Shown here in pieces: positions 1-10,295 of a stretch of 45,899 nucleotides of DNA (position 1 is the stretch's first letter; every line of letters begins with the position of its first letter). The notes under the pieces are model-generated. The model saw only the letters and a program-made list of their open reading frames with translations, had not been told where the DNA came from and did not search any database. Made by a program: the position numbers and the translations under genes. The stretch comes from Polaromonas sp. A23. GTDB taxonomy: Bacteria > Pseudomonadota > Gammaproteobacteria > Burkholderiales > Burkholderiaceae_C. The DNA is taken from NCBI RefSeq assembly GCF_002001015.1, contig NZ_MUNO01000029.1, forward strand, positions 1 to 45,899, in the 5' to 3' direction.

Positions 1-1093
1 CCCCACCCGCATGAAAAACCCGCCCATTGCGAATCGCCCGCGCCTGCACCCGTGCATTGCGCTCCCAGCGGTTCAGCGCGTAGCGGCTGAGCAAAGTGGG
101 CACGTCGAAGGCCGGATCCAGCGCCTGCGTCAGTGCACGGCCAAGCTCGGCGGCGTCCTCGATGGCCATGCCCGCGCCTTGGGCCAGATAAGGCCGCATG
201 GGATGGGCCGAGTCACCCAGCAACGCGACACGACCCAGCGCGTGCTGGTACGCACCCTGCATGGGTGGGCGGTCGCACAGCGCCCAGAGCCGCCACGCGG
301 GAATCGCCCGCACCAGGTTCTGCAGTGGCGCGCAGCTGCCGGCCAATGCAGCGTGCAGGCCGGCGCCATCGGTGCCCTGGTCCCAGTTGTCGAGATCGTC
401 CCCGCTGCGCCCTTCGACAATACCCACCACGTTGAGCGACTTGCCGCCGCACACCGGGTACTGCACCACATGCAACTTGGGCCCCAGCCAGGCCGTGACC
501 TGGCTGGACCTCAAGGCTTCAGGCAGGTCGGCCTGTGGCAACAAGGCTCGGTAGGCCGTGTGGCCGGTGGCGCGCGGCGGCCCGTCGCCCAGCAGCCATT
601 GACGCACCGGGCTCCATAAGCCATCAGCCCCCACCAGCACCTCGCCTTCCACCGGCGGATCGTCACCGCTTTGCACTGTGACGGCTTCCGGGTTCTGGGT
701 GAAACGGCTCAGGGTGCGATTGAGCTTGAGCGCGACGCCTGCTTTCTGCACCGCAGTGAGCAACAGACCATGCAGGTCAGCGCGGTGCACTGTGGCGTAA
801 GGCGCACCATAACGCTGCGCCATCACCTCCCCCAGGCGCAAAACGCCGAGGGTTTCGCCGGTGATGGCGCTGCGCACTTCCAGGCGGTCGGGAAAAGCCG
901 CCACGCCGGCCAGCGCGTCGGCCAGGCCCCAGTCATGCAACACCTTGACCACGTTGGGCCCGAGCTGAATGCCGGCGCCGACCTCGCTGAACACCGGCGC
1001 GCGTTCGTACAGGCGCACGTCCCAGCCCGCCCGCGCACTGGCCAGCGCAGCTGCCAGCCCGCCAATGCCTCCCCCGGCAATCAGGGCCTGCAC
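1..1093 (-). CDS. FAD-dependent aromatic-ring monooxygenase (partial, runs off left edge)
   Basis: Class A flavoprotein monooxygenase of the salicylate / 6-hydroxynicotinate hydroxylase type, which would use NAD(P)H and O2 to hydroxylate an aromatic or quinone-like substrate in the cytoplasm. The minus-strand reading begins with a GTG (an in-frame TGA lies three codons upstream, so no earlier start exists). It shows the dinucleotide fold AGGGIGGLAAALA near residue 10, an ERAP..EVGAGIQLGPN region, the VGADGLWSPVR (DG) motif in the middle, and GDSAHPMRPYLAQGAGMAIEDA, the second FAD/ribityl motif, near residue 285. About 364 residues are visible; family members are usually near 400, so only the C-terminus is missing. 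It follows acnA by 58 nt on the same strand. The substrate cannot be told from the sequence. Confidence 0.88.
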   Translation of the reverse strand, partial: MQALIAGGGIGGLAAALASARAGWDVRLYERAPVFSEVGAGIQLGPNVVKVLHDWGLADALAGVAAFPDRLEVRSAITGETLGVLRLGEVMAQRYGAPYATVHRADLHGLLLTAVQKAGVALKLNRTLSRFTQNPEAVTVQSGDDPPVEGEVLVGADGLWSPVRQWLLGDGPPRATGHTAYRALLPQADLPEALRSSQVTAWLGPKLHVVQYPVCGGKSLNVVGIVEGRSGDDLDNWDQGTDGAGLHAALAGSCAPLQNLVRAIPAWRLWALCDRPPMQGAYQHALGRVALLGDSAHPMRPYLAQGAGMAIEDAAELGRALTQALDPAFDVPTLLSRYALNRWERNARVQARAIRNGRVFHAGG

Positions 1094-1151
1094 GTCAATT
1101 CACCGGAATTCAAACTGTCGTCACCTGCTTCACACGCACCATCACTCGCCC

Positions 1152-4022
1152 TCATGCAGCCAACAGCTGCCTGAGAACAAAAGGCAGAATGCCGCCGTGC
1201 TGGTAGTAGTCCACCTCGATGGGCGTATCGATGCGCAGGATGACTTCGATTTCCTCACGCGAACCGTCTTCACGCGTGACGACCAGCCTGGCCCGGCTTT
1301 GCGGCCTGAGGGCGGGGTCGGGCAGCACGTCAATCACCTCGTTGCCGGTCAGGCGCAAGGTTTGCCATGAATCGCCGGGCAGGAACTGCAGCGGGAGCAC
1401 TCCCATGCCTACCAGATTGCTGCGGTGAATGCGCTCGAAACTGCGCGCCACCACCGCCTTGATGCCCAGTAGTTGCGTGCCTTTAGCGGCCCAGTCGCGC
1501 GAGGAGCCGGTGCCGTATTCCTCACCCGCAAAAATCACCGTCGGCGTGCCTTGCTGCATGTATTGCATGGCCGCGTCGTAGATGAATTTTTTCTCACCGG
1601 ATGGCTGGAACAGCGTCACGCCGCCTTCTTCACGCGAGCCGTCGGCGCCCGCGGGAATCATCAGGTTCTTGATGCGCACATTGGCGAAGGTGCCACGCAT
1701 CATCACCTCGTGGTTGCCGCGGCGCGCACCGTAGCTGTTGAAATCGGCCTTCTGCACGCCATGGGCCAGCAGCCATTCTCCGGCGGGTGAGCTGCCCTTG
1801 ATGGACCCCGCTGGCGAGATGTGGTCGGTGGTGATCGAGTCGCCAAAAAGCGCCATGATGCGTGCGCCCTTCACCGACACAGCGTCTTTCTGGCCGCCCG
1901 CCGCGGGGGCCATGGTGAATCCGGCAAAGAACGGCGGCTCCGCAATGTAGGTGCTCTTGGGCCAGGTGTAGGCGTTGCCGGTCACGCCCTTGATGTTTTC
2001 CCACAGCTTGCCGGGTTCGCTCTTGACCTTGGCGTAGTTCTCGCGGAAGGCCTTGCCGTTCATGGCGAACTTCATGAGTTTGTAGATCTCGTCGCTGGTC
2101 GGCCAGATGTCACCGAGGTAGACATCTTTGCCGCCCTTGCCTTTGCCGACCGGCTCGGTCATCAAATCGCGCATCACGGTGCCGGCAATCGCATAGGCCA
2201 CCACCAGCGGCGGGCTGGCCAGGAAATTGGCTTTCAGGTTGGGGTGGATCCGCGCTTCAAAATTTCGATTACCCGACAGCACGGCGGCGCACACCAGGTC
2301 GCTCTTGTTGATGGCTTCGTTGATCTCGGGCGTCAGATCGCCCGCGTTGCCTATGCAGGTGGTGCAGCCGTAACCGGCCAGCGCGAAGCCGAGCTTCTCG
2401 AGGTAGGGCAACAGGCCGGTGTTGGTCAGATATTCGGTGACGATGCGCGAGCCGGGCGCCAGCGAGGTCTTGATGTGCGGCTGCACCTTGAGACCTGCTT
2501 CCACCGCCTTCTTGGCGAGCAGGCCGGCCGCCAGCAGCACGCTGGGGTTGGAGGTATTGGTACAGCTGGTGATCGCCGCGATCAGCACATCGCCGTTGCC
2601 GATGCTGACGCCCGCGGTTTTGGATACCGGCGTCGCGTCCTCCGCATGCGCGCCTGCAGCCGATGCCAGCGTTGGTCGGCTGCCTTCCATCTCGGCCTCC
2701 ATGCGCGGAGCGCCGGGGGGCATGGGCCGGTCGGCCGGCAATGCTTCGGAACCGCGGTCGTCGGTATGGCGCAGCAAGTGCCGGGTGCCCAACACGCTGG
2801 CCGGCTGGTTGAAGCCGTTCTCGGCGATCGGCTTGCTGAACAGCGAGGCAAACTGGCTGGCCACATTGCCCAGTTCAATGCGGTCCTGCGGGCGCTTGGG
2901 GCCGGCCAGGCTGGGCGTCACGTCACCCAGGTCGAGCTTGACCACCTGAGAGAAATCGATCTGGCCCGGCAACGGCACACCGAACAGGCCCTGCGCGCGG
3001 AAGTAGGCTTCAAAGGCTTCGATCTCTGCCTTGGTGCGGCCGGTGCCGGTGAAATACTCGATGGTTTTTTCGTCCACCGGAAAGAAGCCCATGGTGGCGC
3101 CATATTCGGGTGCCATGTTGGCAATCGTCGCGCGGTCCGGCAGGGCCAGCGTGCGGGTACCTTCGCCGAAAAATTCGACGAACTTGCCGACCACTTTTTC
3201 CTTGCGCAGGGTCTCGGTGACGCGTAACACCAGGTCGGTGGCGGTGACACCTTCGCGCAGCCGCCCTGTCAGCTCGAAGCCAACGACATCGGGCGTCAAC
3301 ATGTACACCGGCTGGCCCAGCATGGCGGCCTCGGCCTCAATGCCGCCCACGCCCCAGCCGACCACGCCGATGCCGTTGATCATGGTGGTGTGGCTGTCAG
3401 TGCCTACCAAGGTGTCGGGGTAATACACGCCGTCGGCATGTTTGTGCACACCGCGGGCCAGGTATTCAAGGTTGACCTGGTGGACAATTCCGAAGCCCGG
3501 CGGCACGACGCCAAAGGTGTCGAAGGCCTGCATGCCCCATTTCATGAACTGGTAGCGCTCGTTGTTGCGCTGGAACTCCAGTTTCATGTTCAGGTCCAGC
3601 GAATTTTTCTTGCCATAGTGGTCCACCATGATGGAGTGGTCCACCACCAGGTCCACCGGCACCAGCGGTTCGATACGCTTCGGATTTTTGCCAAGCTTGA
3701 TGGCCACGCTGCGCATCGCGGCCAGATCGGCCAACAGCGGCACACCGGTGAAGTCCTGCAGCACCACGCGCGCGACCACAAAGGGGATTTCCTCGGTGCG
3801 GTCGGCATTCGGAAGCCAGTTGGCGAGCTGCCGCACATGTTCTGCGCTGACTTTTTTGCCGTCGCAGTTGCGCAGCACGGACTCGAGTACGATGCGCATG
3901 GACACCGGCAGCCGGGAGATTTTGGGGAATTGTTTGGCCAGTGCCGGCAGGGAGTGGAATTTGCCGGTTTTTCCTGACGCGGTGGTGAAGGTTTTGAGGG
4001 TGCTGGCGAACTCGTGGGCCAT
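1152..4022 (-). CDS. acnA: Aconitate hydratase A
   Basis: Aconitase of the AcnA/IRP1 type, interconverting citrate and isocitrate with a [4Fe-4S] cluster in the cytosol. The three cluster cysteines are visible in SCTNTSNPS (about residue 486) and [12 protein letters not shown] (about 551-556), and the C-terminal swivel domain has [17 protein letters not shown]. At 956 residues it is longer than the roughly 890 usual for enterobacterial AcnA. The extra length lies mainly in a low-complexity Pro/Ala/Glu-rich linker around residues 425-470, just before the first cluster cysteine. The start is supported by AGGAG seven bases upstream. Paralogous AcnB is encoded 10 kb away, so this is the second aconitase of the window. 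AcnD (2-methylisocitrate dehydratase) is less likely because no prp genes are nearby. Confidence 0.95.
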   Translation of the reverse strand: MAHEFASTLKTFTTASGKTGKFHSLPALAKQFPKISRLPVSMRIVLESVLRNCDGKKVSAEHVRQLANWLPNADRTEEIPFVVARVVLQDFTGVPLLADLAAMRSVAIKLGKNPKRIEPLVPVDLVVDHSIMVDHYGKKNSLDLNMKLEFQRNNERYQFMKWGMQAFDTFGVVPPGFGIVHQVNLEYLARGVHKHADGVYYPDTLVGTDSHTTMINGIGVVGWGVGGIEAEAAMLGQPVYMLTPDVVGFELTGRLREGVTATDLVLRVTETLRKEKVVGKFVEFFGEGTRTLALPDRATIANMAPEYGATMGFFPVDEKTIEYFTGTGRTKAEIEAFEAYFRAQGLFGVPLPGQIDFSQVVKLDLGDVTPSLAGPKRPQDRIELGNVASQFASLFSKPIAENGFNQPASVLGTRHLLRHTDDRGSEALPADRPMPPGAPRMEAEMEGSRPTLASAAGAHAEDATPVSKTAGVSIGNGDVLIAAITSCTNTSNPSVLLAAGLLAKKAVEAGLKVQPHIKTSLAPGSRIVTEYLTNTGLLPYLEKLGFALAGYGCTTCIGNAGDLTPEINEAINKSDLVCAAVLSGNRNFEARIHPNLKANFLASPPLVVAYAIAGTVMRDLMTEPVGKGKGGKDVYLGDIWPTSDEIYKLMKFAMNGKAFRENYAKVKSEPGKLWENIKGVTGNAYTWPKSTYIAEPPFFAGFTMAPAAGGQKDAVSVKGARIMALFGDSITTDHISPAGSIKGSSPAGEWLLAHGVQKADFNSYGARRGNHEVMMRGTFANVRIKNLMIPAGADGSREEGGVTLFQPSGEKKFIYDAAMQYMQQGTPTVIFAGEEYGTGSSRDWAAKGTQLLGIKAVVARSFERIHRSNLVGMGVLPLQFLPGDSWQTLRLTGNEVIDVLPDPALRPQSRARLVVTREDGSREEIEVILRIDTPIEVDYYQHGGILPFVLRQLLAA

Positions 4023-4126
4023 GGCTAACTCCTGATCTTGTGGTTTTTCGCTGTTGGCTATTGTTATCCTACAAGGCTTAACCGCGATGTCTGTAGGACT
4101 TGGCCCGGACCATAGCCGCCAAAGGA

Positions 4127-5338
4127 TCAGATACCGGAATCCGGCAGGTAACGTACTGCAAGCACGCCCTCAATAGCCCGCAAATGGTCCAGCACCACGT
4201 CGCTGACCGGGCTTTCCACATCGACCAGGGTATAGGCCATGTCCCCGCGCGACTTGTTGACCATGTTGTGGATGTTCAGGCCGGCCTGCGCCATGGCGGT
4301 GGAAATCTGCCCCAGCATGTTGGGCACATTGGCATTGGCAATCGCCACCCGGTAAGCCGATTCGCGCGCCATGCTGACGGCCGGAAAATTGACGGCGTTG
4401 ACCACATTGCCGTGCTCCAGGTAGTCGCGCAGCTGCCCGGCCACCATGATGGCGCAGTTTTCCTCAGCCTCGCGGGTGGAGGCGCCTAGGTGGGGCAACG
4501 CAACCACGCCGGCGTGGTGGTTGAGCGCCGCGGAAGGGAAGTCACAGATGTAGGAACCCAGCTTCCGGGCATCAAGCGCGGCCAGCACCGCAGCCTCGCT
4601 GACCACACCCTCGCGTGAAAAATTAAGCAGCACCGCGGCCGGACGCATCAGCTTGATGTTGTCGGCGTTGACCATGTCGCGCGTGGCAGCCACCAGCGGC
4701 ACGTGCAGCGTCACAAAATCCGAATTTTTCAGCACTTCGGCCACGCTGGCTGCTTTTTTGACCTGCGCCGGCAGGCTCCAGGCAGCGTCGACCGTGATGT
4801 CGGGGTCGTAACCCAGCACCTGCATGCCAAGCTTGATGGCCGCGTCAGCCACCAGGCAGCCGACCTTGCCCAGGCCCACAATGCCCAGCGTATGGCCGGC
4901 CAGCTCGAAGCCGGCGAAGTTTTTCTTGCCTTCTTCCACGGCCTTTTCCATGTCCGGCATGGTGGGGTCCAGGCTGGCCACAAAACGCAGAGCAGGCGCG
5001 ACGTTGCGCGCCGCCAGCAACATGCCAGTCAGCACCAGTTCCTTCACCGCATTGGCATTCGCGCCGGGTGCATTGAACACCGGCACGCCGCGCGCACTCA
5101 TGGCGGCAATCGGGATGTTGTTGGTGCCGGCACCGGCACGGGCAATGGCCTGCACGCTGGCCGGCACATCCATGGCATGCATGTCGGCTGAGCGGACCAG
5201 CACGGCGTCAGGCCGGGCGATCTCCTTGCCGGTGGTGTAGCTCTCTGCCGGCAGGCGCTTCAGGCCGTTGGCCGAAATCTGGTTGAGCAGCAGAACCTCA
5301 AAGCGCCGGCCTGCTGCTTCAGCCATGGCTGGCCTCAA
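4127..5338 (-). CDS. serA: D-3-phosphoglycerate dehydrogenase
   Basis: First committed step of serine synthesis: oxidises 3-phosphoglycerate to 3-phosphohydroxypyruvate with NAD+. Residues 1-100 form the substrate-binding part ([18 protein letters not shown]). The Rossmann motif GIVGLGKVG lies near residue 150, followed by YDPDI, whose Asp suits NAD. The catalytic Arg is in [10 protein letters not shown] (about 241) and the catalytic His in LPHLGAS (about 284), with Glu in TREAEEN. An ACT-like regulatory domain fills about residues 325-403 ([24 protein letters not shown]), so feedback by serine is possible. The reading frame overlaps the end of serC by 20 nt from this ATG, or by 8 nt if the internal Met5 is used, so the two are translationally coupled. 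Confidence 0.95.
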   Translation of the reverse strand: MRPAMAEAAGRRFEVLLLNQISANGLKRLPAESYTTGKEIARPDAVLVRSADMHAMDVPASVQAIARAGAGTNNIPIAAMSARGVPVFNAPGANANAVKELVLTGMLLAARNVAPALRFVASLDPTMPDMEKAVEEGKKNFAGFELAGHTLGIVGLGKVGCLVADAAIKLGMQVLGYDPDITVDAAWSLPAQVKKAASVAEVLKNSDFVTLHVPLVAATRDMVNADNIKLMRPAAVLLNFSREGVVSEAAVLAALDARKLGSYICDFPSAALNHHAGVVALPHLGASTREAEENCAIMVAGQLRDYLEHGNVVNAVNFPAVSMARESAYRVAIANANVPNMLGQISTAMAQAGLNIHNMVNKSRGDMAYTLVDVESPVSDVVLDHLRAIEGVLAVRYLPDSGI

Positions 5339-6401
5339 ACTCCTTCATGTAGGCCACCAGGGTCTGCACGCCTTCCACCGGCATCGCGTTGTAGATGGAG
5401 GCACGCATGCCGCCCACCGAACGGTGGCCCTTGAGCTGCAACATGCCTCGTGCCTGTGCGCCCTTCAGGAAGGCTTCGTCCAGCGACTCGTCCTTCAGTT
5501 TGAAAGGCACGTTCATCAGAGAGCGGTCTTCGCGCGCCACGGGGTTGTTGTAGAAGCTGGTCGAATCAAGGTAGTCGTACAGCACAGCCGCCTTCTTGCG
5601 GTTGTGTTCTTCCATGGCTTTGAGGCCACCGAGCGACTTGATGTGTTTGAACACCAGACCGGCGATATAAATTGCATAGGTCGGCGGGGTGTTGTACATC
5701 GAGTCGTTGTCGGCCTGCTGCTTGAAGTCAAACACAAACGGCGTGTGCGGGATGGCCTGGCCAATCAGGTCCTCGCGAACAATCACGATAGTCAACCCCG
5801 AGGGGCCGATGTTCTTTTGCGCGCCGGCATAAATCAGACCGTAACGGCTGACGTCGATGGGGCGCGACAGGATGTTGGACGACATGTCGGCCACCAGCGG
5901 CACCGCACCGGTGTCGGGCGTCCAGTGGTATTCGACACCACCTATGGTTTCGTTCGAGCAGATGTGCACATAGGCTGCGTTCGGGTCCAGCTTCCAGGTG
6001 TCGAACTTCGGCACGCTGGTGAACCCGCCGGCCTCGGCCGTGGCGGCAACATTGACCTTGCAGTAGTTTTTGGCTTCCTTGATGGTTTTCTTCATCCACT
6101 CGCCGGTGTTGATGAAGTCGGCGCTGGCATGGCCGCGCAACAGGTTCATCGGGATGAAGGCGTTTTGCCCCAGCCCACCGCCCTGCAGGAACAGCACCTT
6201 GTAGTTGGCCGGAATTGCCAGGAGTTCGCGCAGATCGGCCTCGGCCTGCGCGTGAATGGCAATGAACTCCTTGCCGCGGTGGCTCATCTCCATGACGGAC
6301 ATGCCTGAACCGTTCCAGTCGAGCATTTCGGCGGCTGCCTGGCGCAGCACGGGTTCAGGAAGGGTGGCCGGTCCGGCACTGAAGTTCAAGGCGCGTGTCA
6401 T
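5319..6401 (-). CDS. serC: Phosphoserine aminotransferase
   Basis: PLP enzyme that converts 3-phosphohydroxypyruvate plus glutamate to phosphoserine; the same enzyme serves pyridoxal phosphate synthesis. It starts with the family signature [15 protein letters not shown] and SHRGKEF, and the PLP lysine is in [12 protein letters not shown] near residue 195. The C-terminal [17 protein letters not shown] is also typical. The length of 360 residues matches the family. It is first in the serC-serA pair on the minus strand, with acnA and the monooxygenase further downstream. The substrate made by SerA is the substrate of SerC, so the pair forms a functional two-gene serine unit. Confidence 0.96.
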   Translation of the reverse strand: MTRALNFSAGPATLPEPVLRQAAAEMLDWNGSGMSVMEMSHRGKEFIAIHAQAEADLRELLAIPANYKVLFLQGGGLGQNAFIPMNLLRGHASADFINTGEWMKKTIKEAKNYCKVNVAATAEAGGFTSVPKFDTWKLDPNAAYVHICSNETIGGVEYHWTPDTGAVPLVADMSSNILSRPIDVSRYGLIYAGAQKNIGPSGLTIVIVREDLIGQAIPHTPFVFDFKQQADNDSMYNTPPTYAIYIAGLVFKHIKSLGGLKAMEEHNRKKAAVLYDYLDSTSFYNNPVAREDRSLMNVPFKLKDESLDEAFLKGAQARGMLQLKGHRSVGGMRASIYNAMPVEGVQTLVAYMKEFEASHG

Positions 6402-6482
6402 GGAGAGGACTTTCTAGGAGGGAAAAGAATCGGTCCGGCCCCCGGGGAGAGGGTCAGACCGCACAGCATACAAGAAAGTCCG

Positions 6483-6503
6483 GCGCCGGCTCCCGGCGCT
6501 GTT
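6483..6503. terminator. GC-rich hairpin after the small membrane gene (weak terminator candidate)
   Basis: GCGCCGG-CTC-CCGGCGC forms a perfect seven-base stem with a three-base loop immediately beyond the stop codon of the minus-strand membrane gene. On the plus strand it is followed by TGTTTT; on the minus strand only by a broken CTTTCTT run, so termination efficiency is doubtful. Confidence 0.4.
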
Positions 6504-6929
6504 TTACCAGTTCGGCTCGGCCACGGCCTTGCGCAGGCCCACCCACTGCAGCTCGGCCAGCAGGCCCACCGCCACCGCCTGTACGGCGATGAACGCCTTG
6601 CCCGCCAGGGTGGGCGTCACGAAGTCACCCAGCAGCAGCGCCAGGCAGCCCAGCACCCAGAGGAAATTGGCACCGATGAGCAGCCAGACCAGCGAGGCCG
6701 GCACAAACTGCCGAGTGGCGATAAAGCTGATGCCGGCCACGTAGCCAAATATCGCCCAGCCCGAGGCCACCAGCAGGGTTTCCGGCAAGCCGAGCAGGCT
6801 GGCCAGCAAACCAGTCAGCAACAGCTGCAGGGCGCCAGTGGCCGCTCCGGTGGCGGCGTCCAGCCACAAGACACGGCGCAGGAAAAGGGGCGACGCGGCA
6901 AGAGAGGAGAAGGATGCAACAGCAGACAT
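6504..6929 (-). CDS. Small four-helix integral membrane protein, function unknown
   Basis: The frame is open further upstream, but the ATG at 6929 is chosen because AAGGAG lies six bases before it; the longer version would add about 49 polar residues without a ribosome binding site. The resulting 141-residue protein is almost entirely hydrophobic, with four likely membrane segments (about residues 25-46, 52-70, 78-98, 106-126) separated by short loops such as ATRQFVPAS and LGDFVTPTLAGK. No catalytic or metal-binding motif is seen. It is transcribed divergently from the XRE regulator gene 175 bp away, so that regulator is a candidate controller. I do not recognise the family. Confidence 0.75.
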   Translation of the reverse strand: MSAVASFSSLAASPLFLRRVLWLDAATGAATGALQLLLTGLLASLLGLPETLLVASGWAIFGYVAGISFIATRQFVPASLVWLLIGANFLWVLGCLALLLGDFVTPTLAGKAFIAVQAVAVGLLAELQWVGLRKAVAEPNW

Positions 6930-7104
6930 GAAAAACTCCTTGAGTAAATAAGGGTTGAGAAACAAGGGGACAGCGGCCTGATCCGGTTGCCGCAGCCGGC
7001 TGTCCATCGCTGCGGTCATGGCGCCAATGATTCCCGCCGGGGTGTGCAGCGTCGATAACCTCGCAGGTAATGGCATCCGGCCGTGCCTGCCTTACGATGG
7101 CGCC

Positions 7105-7938
7105 ATGAATGCCAGCCTTCACCCCCCTGCACGGCCTGCCCGCTCCACCCCGCTGCCTTTTGGCGAGCATCTGCGCCATTGGCGCCAGCACCGGCGCCTG
7201 AGCCAGCTGGACCTGGCCAGCGAGGCCGACATCTCGACCCGGCACCTGAGCTTTGTGGAAACCGGTCGCGCCGTGCCCAGCCGTGAAATGGTGCTGCGCC
7301 TGTCCGAGCGCCTGGCCATTCCCCTGCGCGAGCGCAACACGCTGCTGGTGGCCGCCGGGTATGCGCCCATGTACCGCGAACGCCGGCTGGACGACCCGGA
7401 GCTGGCGTCGGCCCGGCAGGCGGTGGAATTGATTCTCAAGAGCCATGAACCCTTCCCGGCGCTGGCGCTGGACCGGCACTGGAACCTGCTGGCCGCCAAC
7501 GCCGCCCTGCCGCATTTGCTGGCGGGCGCTGACCCGGAGCTGCTGCAGGGGCCCGTCAATGTGCTGCGCCTGAGCCTGCATCCGCGTGGCCTGGCCAGCA
7601 AGATCGTCAACCTCGCGCAGTGGCGCAACCACCTGTTCGAGAGGCTGCGCCAGCAAATCGCTGCCACGGCCGACCCGGTGCTGGCCGACCTGCTGGCCGA
7701 GCTGCAGGCCTACCCCATGCCCGAAGGCGCCGACGACACGCATCTGGCGGGCGAACACCTCGGTGTGGTCATGCCTTTTCAGTTCCGCACCGCCCACGGC
7801 GTGCTGAGCTTCATCAGCACCGTCACGATTTTTGGCACCCCGGTGGACGTGACGCTGCAGGAGCTGATGCTGGAGACTTTCTTTCCGGCGGACGCGCTGA
7901 CCGGTGAAGTTTTGCGCAAGGTGCTGTCGCCCGCGTGA
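7105..7938 (+). CDS. XRE-family regulator with MmyB-like ligand-binding domain
   Basis: Transcription regulator of 277 residues. The N-terminal helix-turn-helix covers about residues 15-75 (GEHLRHWRQHRRLSQLDLASEADISTRHLSFVETGRAVPSREMV, quoted here as a region, contains the recognition helix). The rest matches the MmyB-like ligand-binding fold often paired with this HTH: YAPMYRERRLDDPEL, LDRHWNLLAANAAL and the C-terminal YPMPEG..FRTAHGVLSFIST..FGTPVDVTLQELMLETFFPAD. The ATG at 7105 starts just before the HTH; an ATG 87 nt upstream is open but less convincing. Regulators of this type often control a divergent or adjacent oxidoreductase. Here the gene lies 46 nt before the molybdopterin oxidoreductase on the same strand and is divergent from the membrane protein. 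The ligand is unknown. Confidence 0.85.
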   Translation: MNASLHPPARPARSTPLPFGEHLRHWRQHRRLSQLDLASEADISTRHLSFVETGRAVPSREMVLRLSERLAIPLRERNTLLVAAGYAPMYRERRLDDPELASARQAVELILKSHEPFPALALDRHWNLLAANAALPHLLAGADPELLQGPVNVLRLSLHPRGLASKIVNLAQWRNHLFERLRQQIAATADPVLADLLAELQAYPMPEGADDTHLAGEHLGVVMPFQFRTAHGVLSFISTVTIFGTPVDVTLQELMLETFFPADALTGEVLRKVLSPA

Positions 7939-7984
7939 TGGCGCGGCATGCAGCCTTCGCGCACCATGCAGGCAGGAGACAAAC

Positions 7985-10201
7985 ATGAGCGAAAGCACCC
8001 ATCACCGAATCTGCCCGTTGTGTGAAGCCTGCTGCGGCCTGGAACTCAAGGTCCGGGATGGCAAGGTCATCAGCATCCGCGGGCATGATAGCGACGTTTT
8101 CAGTGCCGGCTACATCTGCCCCAAAGGCGTGGCGCTGAAAGACCTGCACGAAGACCCGGACCGCCTGCGCACGCCGCTGATCAAACGCAACGGGGAGTTT
8201 GTCCCGGCCAGCTGGGACGAAGCCTTTGCAGAGATTGAGCGCCGGCTGCAGCCGATTCTTGCGCAGCATGGCCGCCAGGCGGGCGCCATCAGCGTGGGCA
8301 ACCCGTCGGCGCACAAGATCGGCCTGCTGCTTTATTTCTCGCGTCTGGCCAAGGCACTGGGCTCACGCAACGTGTTTTCTGCGTCCACGCTGGACCAGAT
8401 GCCCAAGCAGCTCTCCAGTGGCCTGATGTTCGGTCACTGGCTCAGCATTGCCGTGCCCGACATCACGCGCTGTGACTTTTTGCTGGTGCTGGGCGCCAAC
8501 CCGCTGGCCAGCAACGGCAGCCTGTGGACCGTGCCCGACTTCAAAGGCAAAGCGAAAGCCATGCAGGCGCGCGGCGGCAAGCTGGTGGTGATTGACCCGC
8601 GCCGCACCGAAACCGCCGCCATGGCCGACGCCCATCACTTCATCCGCCCCGGCGCCGATGTGTTCCTGTTGCTGGGCCTGGTGCACACACTGTTCGAGGA
8701 AAAGCTGGTGCGGCTGGGACGCCTCGCACCGCTGGTCAATGGTGTAGACGCCGTTGAAGCTGCGGTGAGGGACTTCAGTGCCGAGGTGGTGGCACCGCGT
8801 TGCGGCATAGACGCGGCATCCATTCGCAGCCTGGCACGTCAGCTGGCGGGCACACCGCGTGCTGCGGTGTATGGCCGCATCGGCACCTGCACGCAGGAAT
8901 ACGGCACGCTGGCGAGCTGGCTGGTGGATGTGCTCAATGTGCTGACGGGTCACCTGGACGAGCCCGGTGGCGCAATGTTTCCCAAAGCCGCTGCTTTTGC
9001 GAACAACACCGCCGGCCAGCCTGGCACAGGCCGTGGCGTCAGCACCGGGCGCCACACCAGCCGCGTCAGCGGCGCGCCCGAGGTGTTTGGCGAGCTGCCC
9101 ATGACCTGCCTGGCCGAAGAAATTGAAACACCGGGCGCGGGCCAGGTGCGCGCGTTGATCACGGTGGCCAGCAACCCCGTGCTTTCCGCGCCCAACGGCG
9201 CGCGGCTGGCGCGGGCACTCGACAGCCTGGAGTTCATGGTCAGCATGGACATTTACGTCAATGAAACCTCGCGCCATGCGGATGTGATCCTGCCCGGCCT
9301 GTCGCCGCTGGAGGACATGCATTACGACGTGGCCTTTCCGCAGTTTTCCTGGCGCAACCACGCACGTTACAGCGCGCCAGTGTTTGCTGCGCCTGAAGGG
9401 CAACCGGCGGAATGGGAAACCCTGCTCAAGCTGACGGCCATCGTGCAGGGCCAGGGCGCACAAACCCCGGCCCGCGAGATCGACGACCGCTACTTTGCCG
9501 AAGACGCAAAAAAGCTGTTCAGCGACAAGGCGCAGGCGGTGATCGACGCCACGCAAGGCCTGCATGGCCCGGACCGCCTGCTGGAAATCGCGCTGCGCAC
9601 CGGCCCTTATGGCGACCAGTTTGGCCGCAAGCCCGACGGCCTGAACCTGGCCAAGGTCCGCGGTGTGCCCGATGGCATCGACCTGGGTGAACTGACGCCG
9701 CGCATGCCCGAAGTGTTGCGCACGCCCTCGGGCAGGATTGAGCTGGCACCGCCCACACTGCTGCTGGATTTGCAGCGCGCTGCGCAAGCCATCAAAGAGC
9801 CCGTACCGGCCATGGTGATCGTCGGCCGGCGCGACGTGCGCTCCAACAACAGCTGGATGCACAACCTGCCCATCCTCGCCAAGGGGCCGATGCGTTGCAC
9901 CGCATTGGTCCACCCCGCCGACGCCAAGCGCCTCGGCCTGACCGACGGCGCGCTGGCACGCATCAGCAACCAGGGCCGCAGCATTGAGGCGCGGGTGCAG
10001 GTCAGCGAAGAGATGATGCCCGGCGTGGTCAGCCTGCCGCATGGCTGGGGCCATGGCCTGCCCGGCACGCGCATGGCGCTGGCGGCCGAGCGGCCTGGTG
10101 CCAACCTGAATACGCTGCTGGATGAAGACTGGCGGGATCCGCTGTCGGGCAACTCGGTGCTCAGCGGTGTGCCGGTGGAGCTTGAGGCCATCGCCGTTTG
10201 A
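7985..10201 (+). CDS. Molybdopterin oxidoreductase with N-terminal [4Fe-4S] motif
   Basis: DMSO-reductase superfamily enzyme, 738 residues. Cysteines 10, 13, 17 and 45 fit the C-x2-C-x3-C-x27-C pattern that binds a [4Fe-4S] cluster and precedes the molybdopterin domain. Further family landmarks are GANPLASNGS, VVIDPRRTETA, the NPV/APNG loop near residue 400, NETSRHADVILPGLSPLED and a C-terminal aspartate-decarboxylase-like beta-barrel (MVIVGRRDVRSNNSWMHNLP, LPHGWGHG). Where formate dehydrogenases carry Sec/Cys as Mo ligand, I see no cysteine (SASTLDQMPKQLSS), so it is probably not a classical formate dehydrogenase. No Tat signal precedes the Fe-S motif, suggesting cytoplasmic location. The start has AGGAG nearby. 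No partner subunits or Mo-cofactor genes are adjacent. Substrate unknown. Confidence 0.87.
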   Translation: MSESTHHRICPLCEACCGLELKVRDGKVISIRGHDSDVFSAGYICPKGVALKDLHEDPDRLRTPLIKRNGEFVPASWDEAFAEIERRLQPILAQHGRQAGAISVGNPSAHKIGLLLYFSRLAKALGSRNVFSASTLDQMPKQLSSGLMFGHWLSIAVPDITRCDFLLVLGANPLASNGSLWTVPDFKGKAKAMQARGGKLVVIDPRRTETAAMADAHHFIRPGADVFLLLGLVHTLFEEKLVRLGRLAPLVNGVDAVEAAVRDFSAEVVAPRCGIDAASIRSLARQLAGTPRAAVYGRIGTCTQEYGTLASWLVDVLNVLTGHLDEPGGAMFPKAAAFANNTAGQPGTGRGVSTGRHTSRVSGAPEVFGELPMTCLAEEIETPGAGQVRALITVASNPVLSAPNGARLARALDSLEFMVSMDIYVNETSRHADVILPGLSPLEDMHYDVAFPQFSWRNHARYSAPVFAAPEGQPAEWETLLKLTAIVQGQGAQTPAREIDDRYFAEDAKKLFSDKAQAVIDATQGLHGPDRLLEIALRTGPYGDQFGRKPDGLNLAKVRGVPDGIDLGELTPRMPEVLRTPSGRIELAPPTLLLDLQRAAQAIKEPVPAMVIVGRRDVRSNNSWMHNLPILAKGPMRCTALVHPADAKRLGLTDGALARISNQGRSIEARVQVSEEMMPGVVSLPHGWGHGLPGTRMALAAERPGANLNTLLDEDWRDPLSGNSVLSGVPVELEAIAV

Positions 10202-10220
10202 ACCGTTCCGGTGAAAAGTA

Positions 10221-10290
10221 TGAATGAAAAGTGCTGTTTGCCCTTGTTTCACGGGTGCAAGCAGCTATTTAATTCATAGCAGAGTAAAAA
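10221..10290 (-). repeat. Short dispersed repeat, family 1 (copy A)
   Basis: Read on the minus strand this contains TGCTATGAATTAAATAGCTG, then CTTGCACCCGTG, a short spacer and AAGGGC, ending in a TTTT tract. The same layout recurs at five other places in the window. It lies between the convergent ends of the molybdopterin oxidoreductase and the SDR gene. Confidence 0.8.
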
Positions 10291-10295
10291 CCTCT

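Noticed and set aside
1821..3227. Long plus-strand open frame opposite acnA (468 codons)
   Set aside because: It lies entirely antisense to a clear aconitase; its composition (His/Gly/Arg-rich, no domain) is that of a high-GC shadow frame.
8363..10252. 629-codon minus-strand frame opposite the molybdopterin oxidoreductase
   Set aside because: Antisense to a well-supported enzyme, rich in His, Gln and Arg as expected from a shadow of GC-rich codons.
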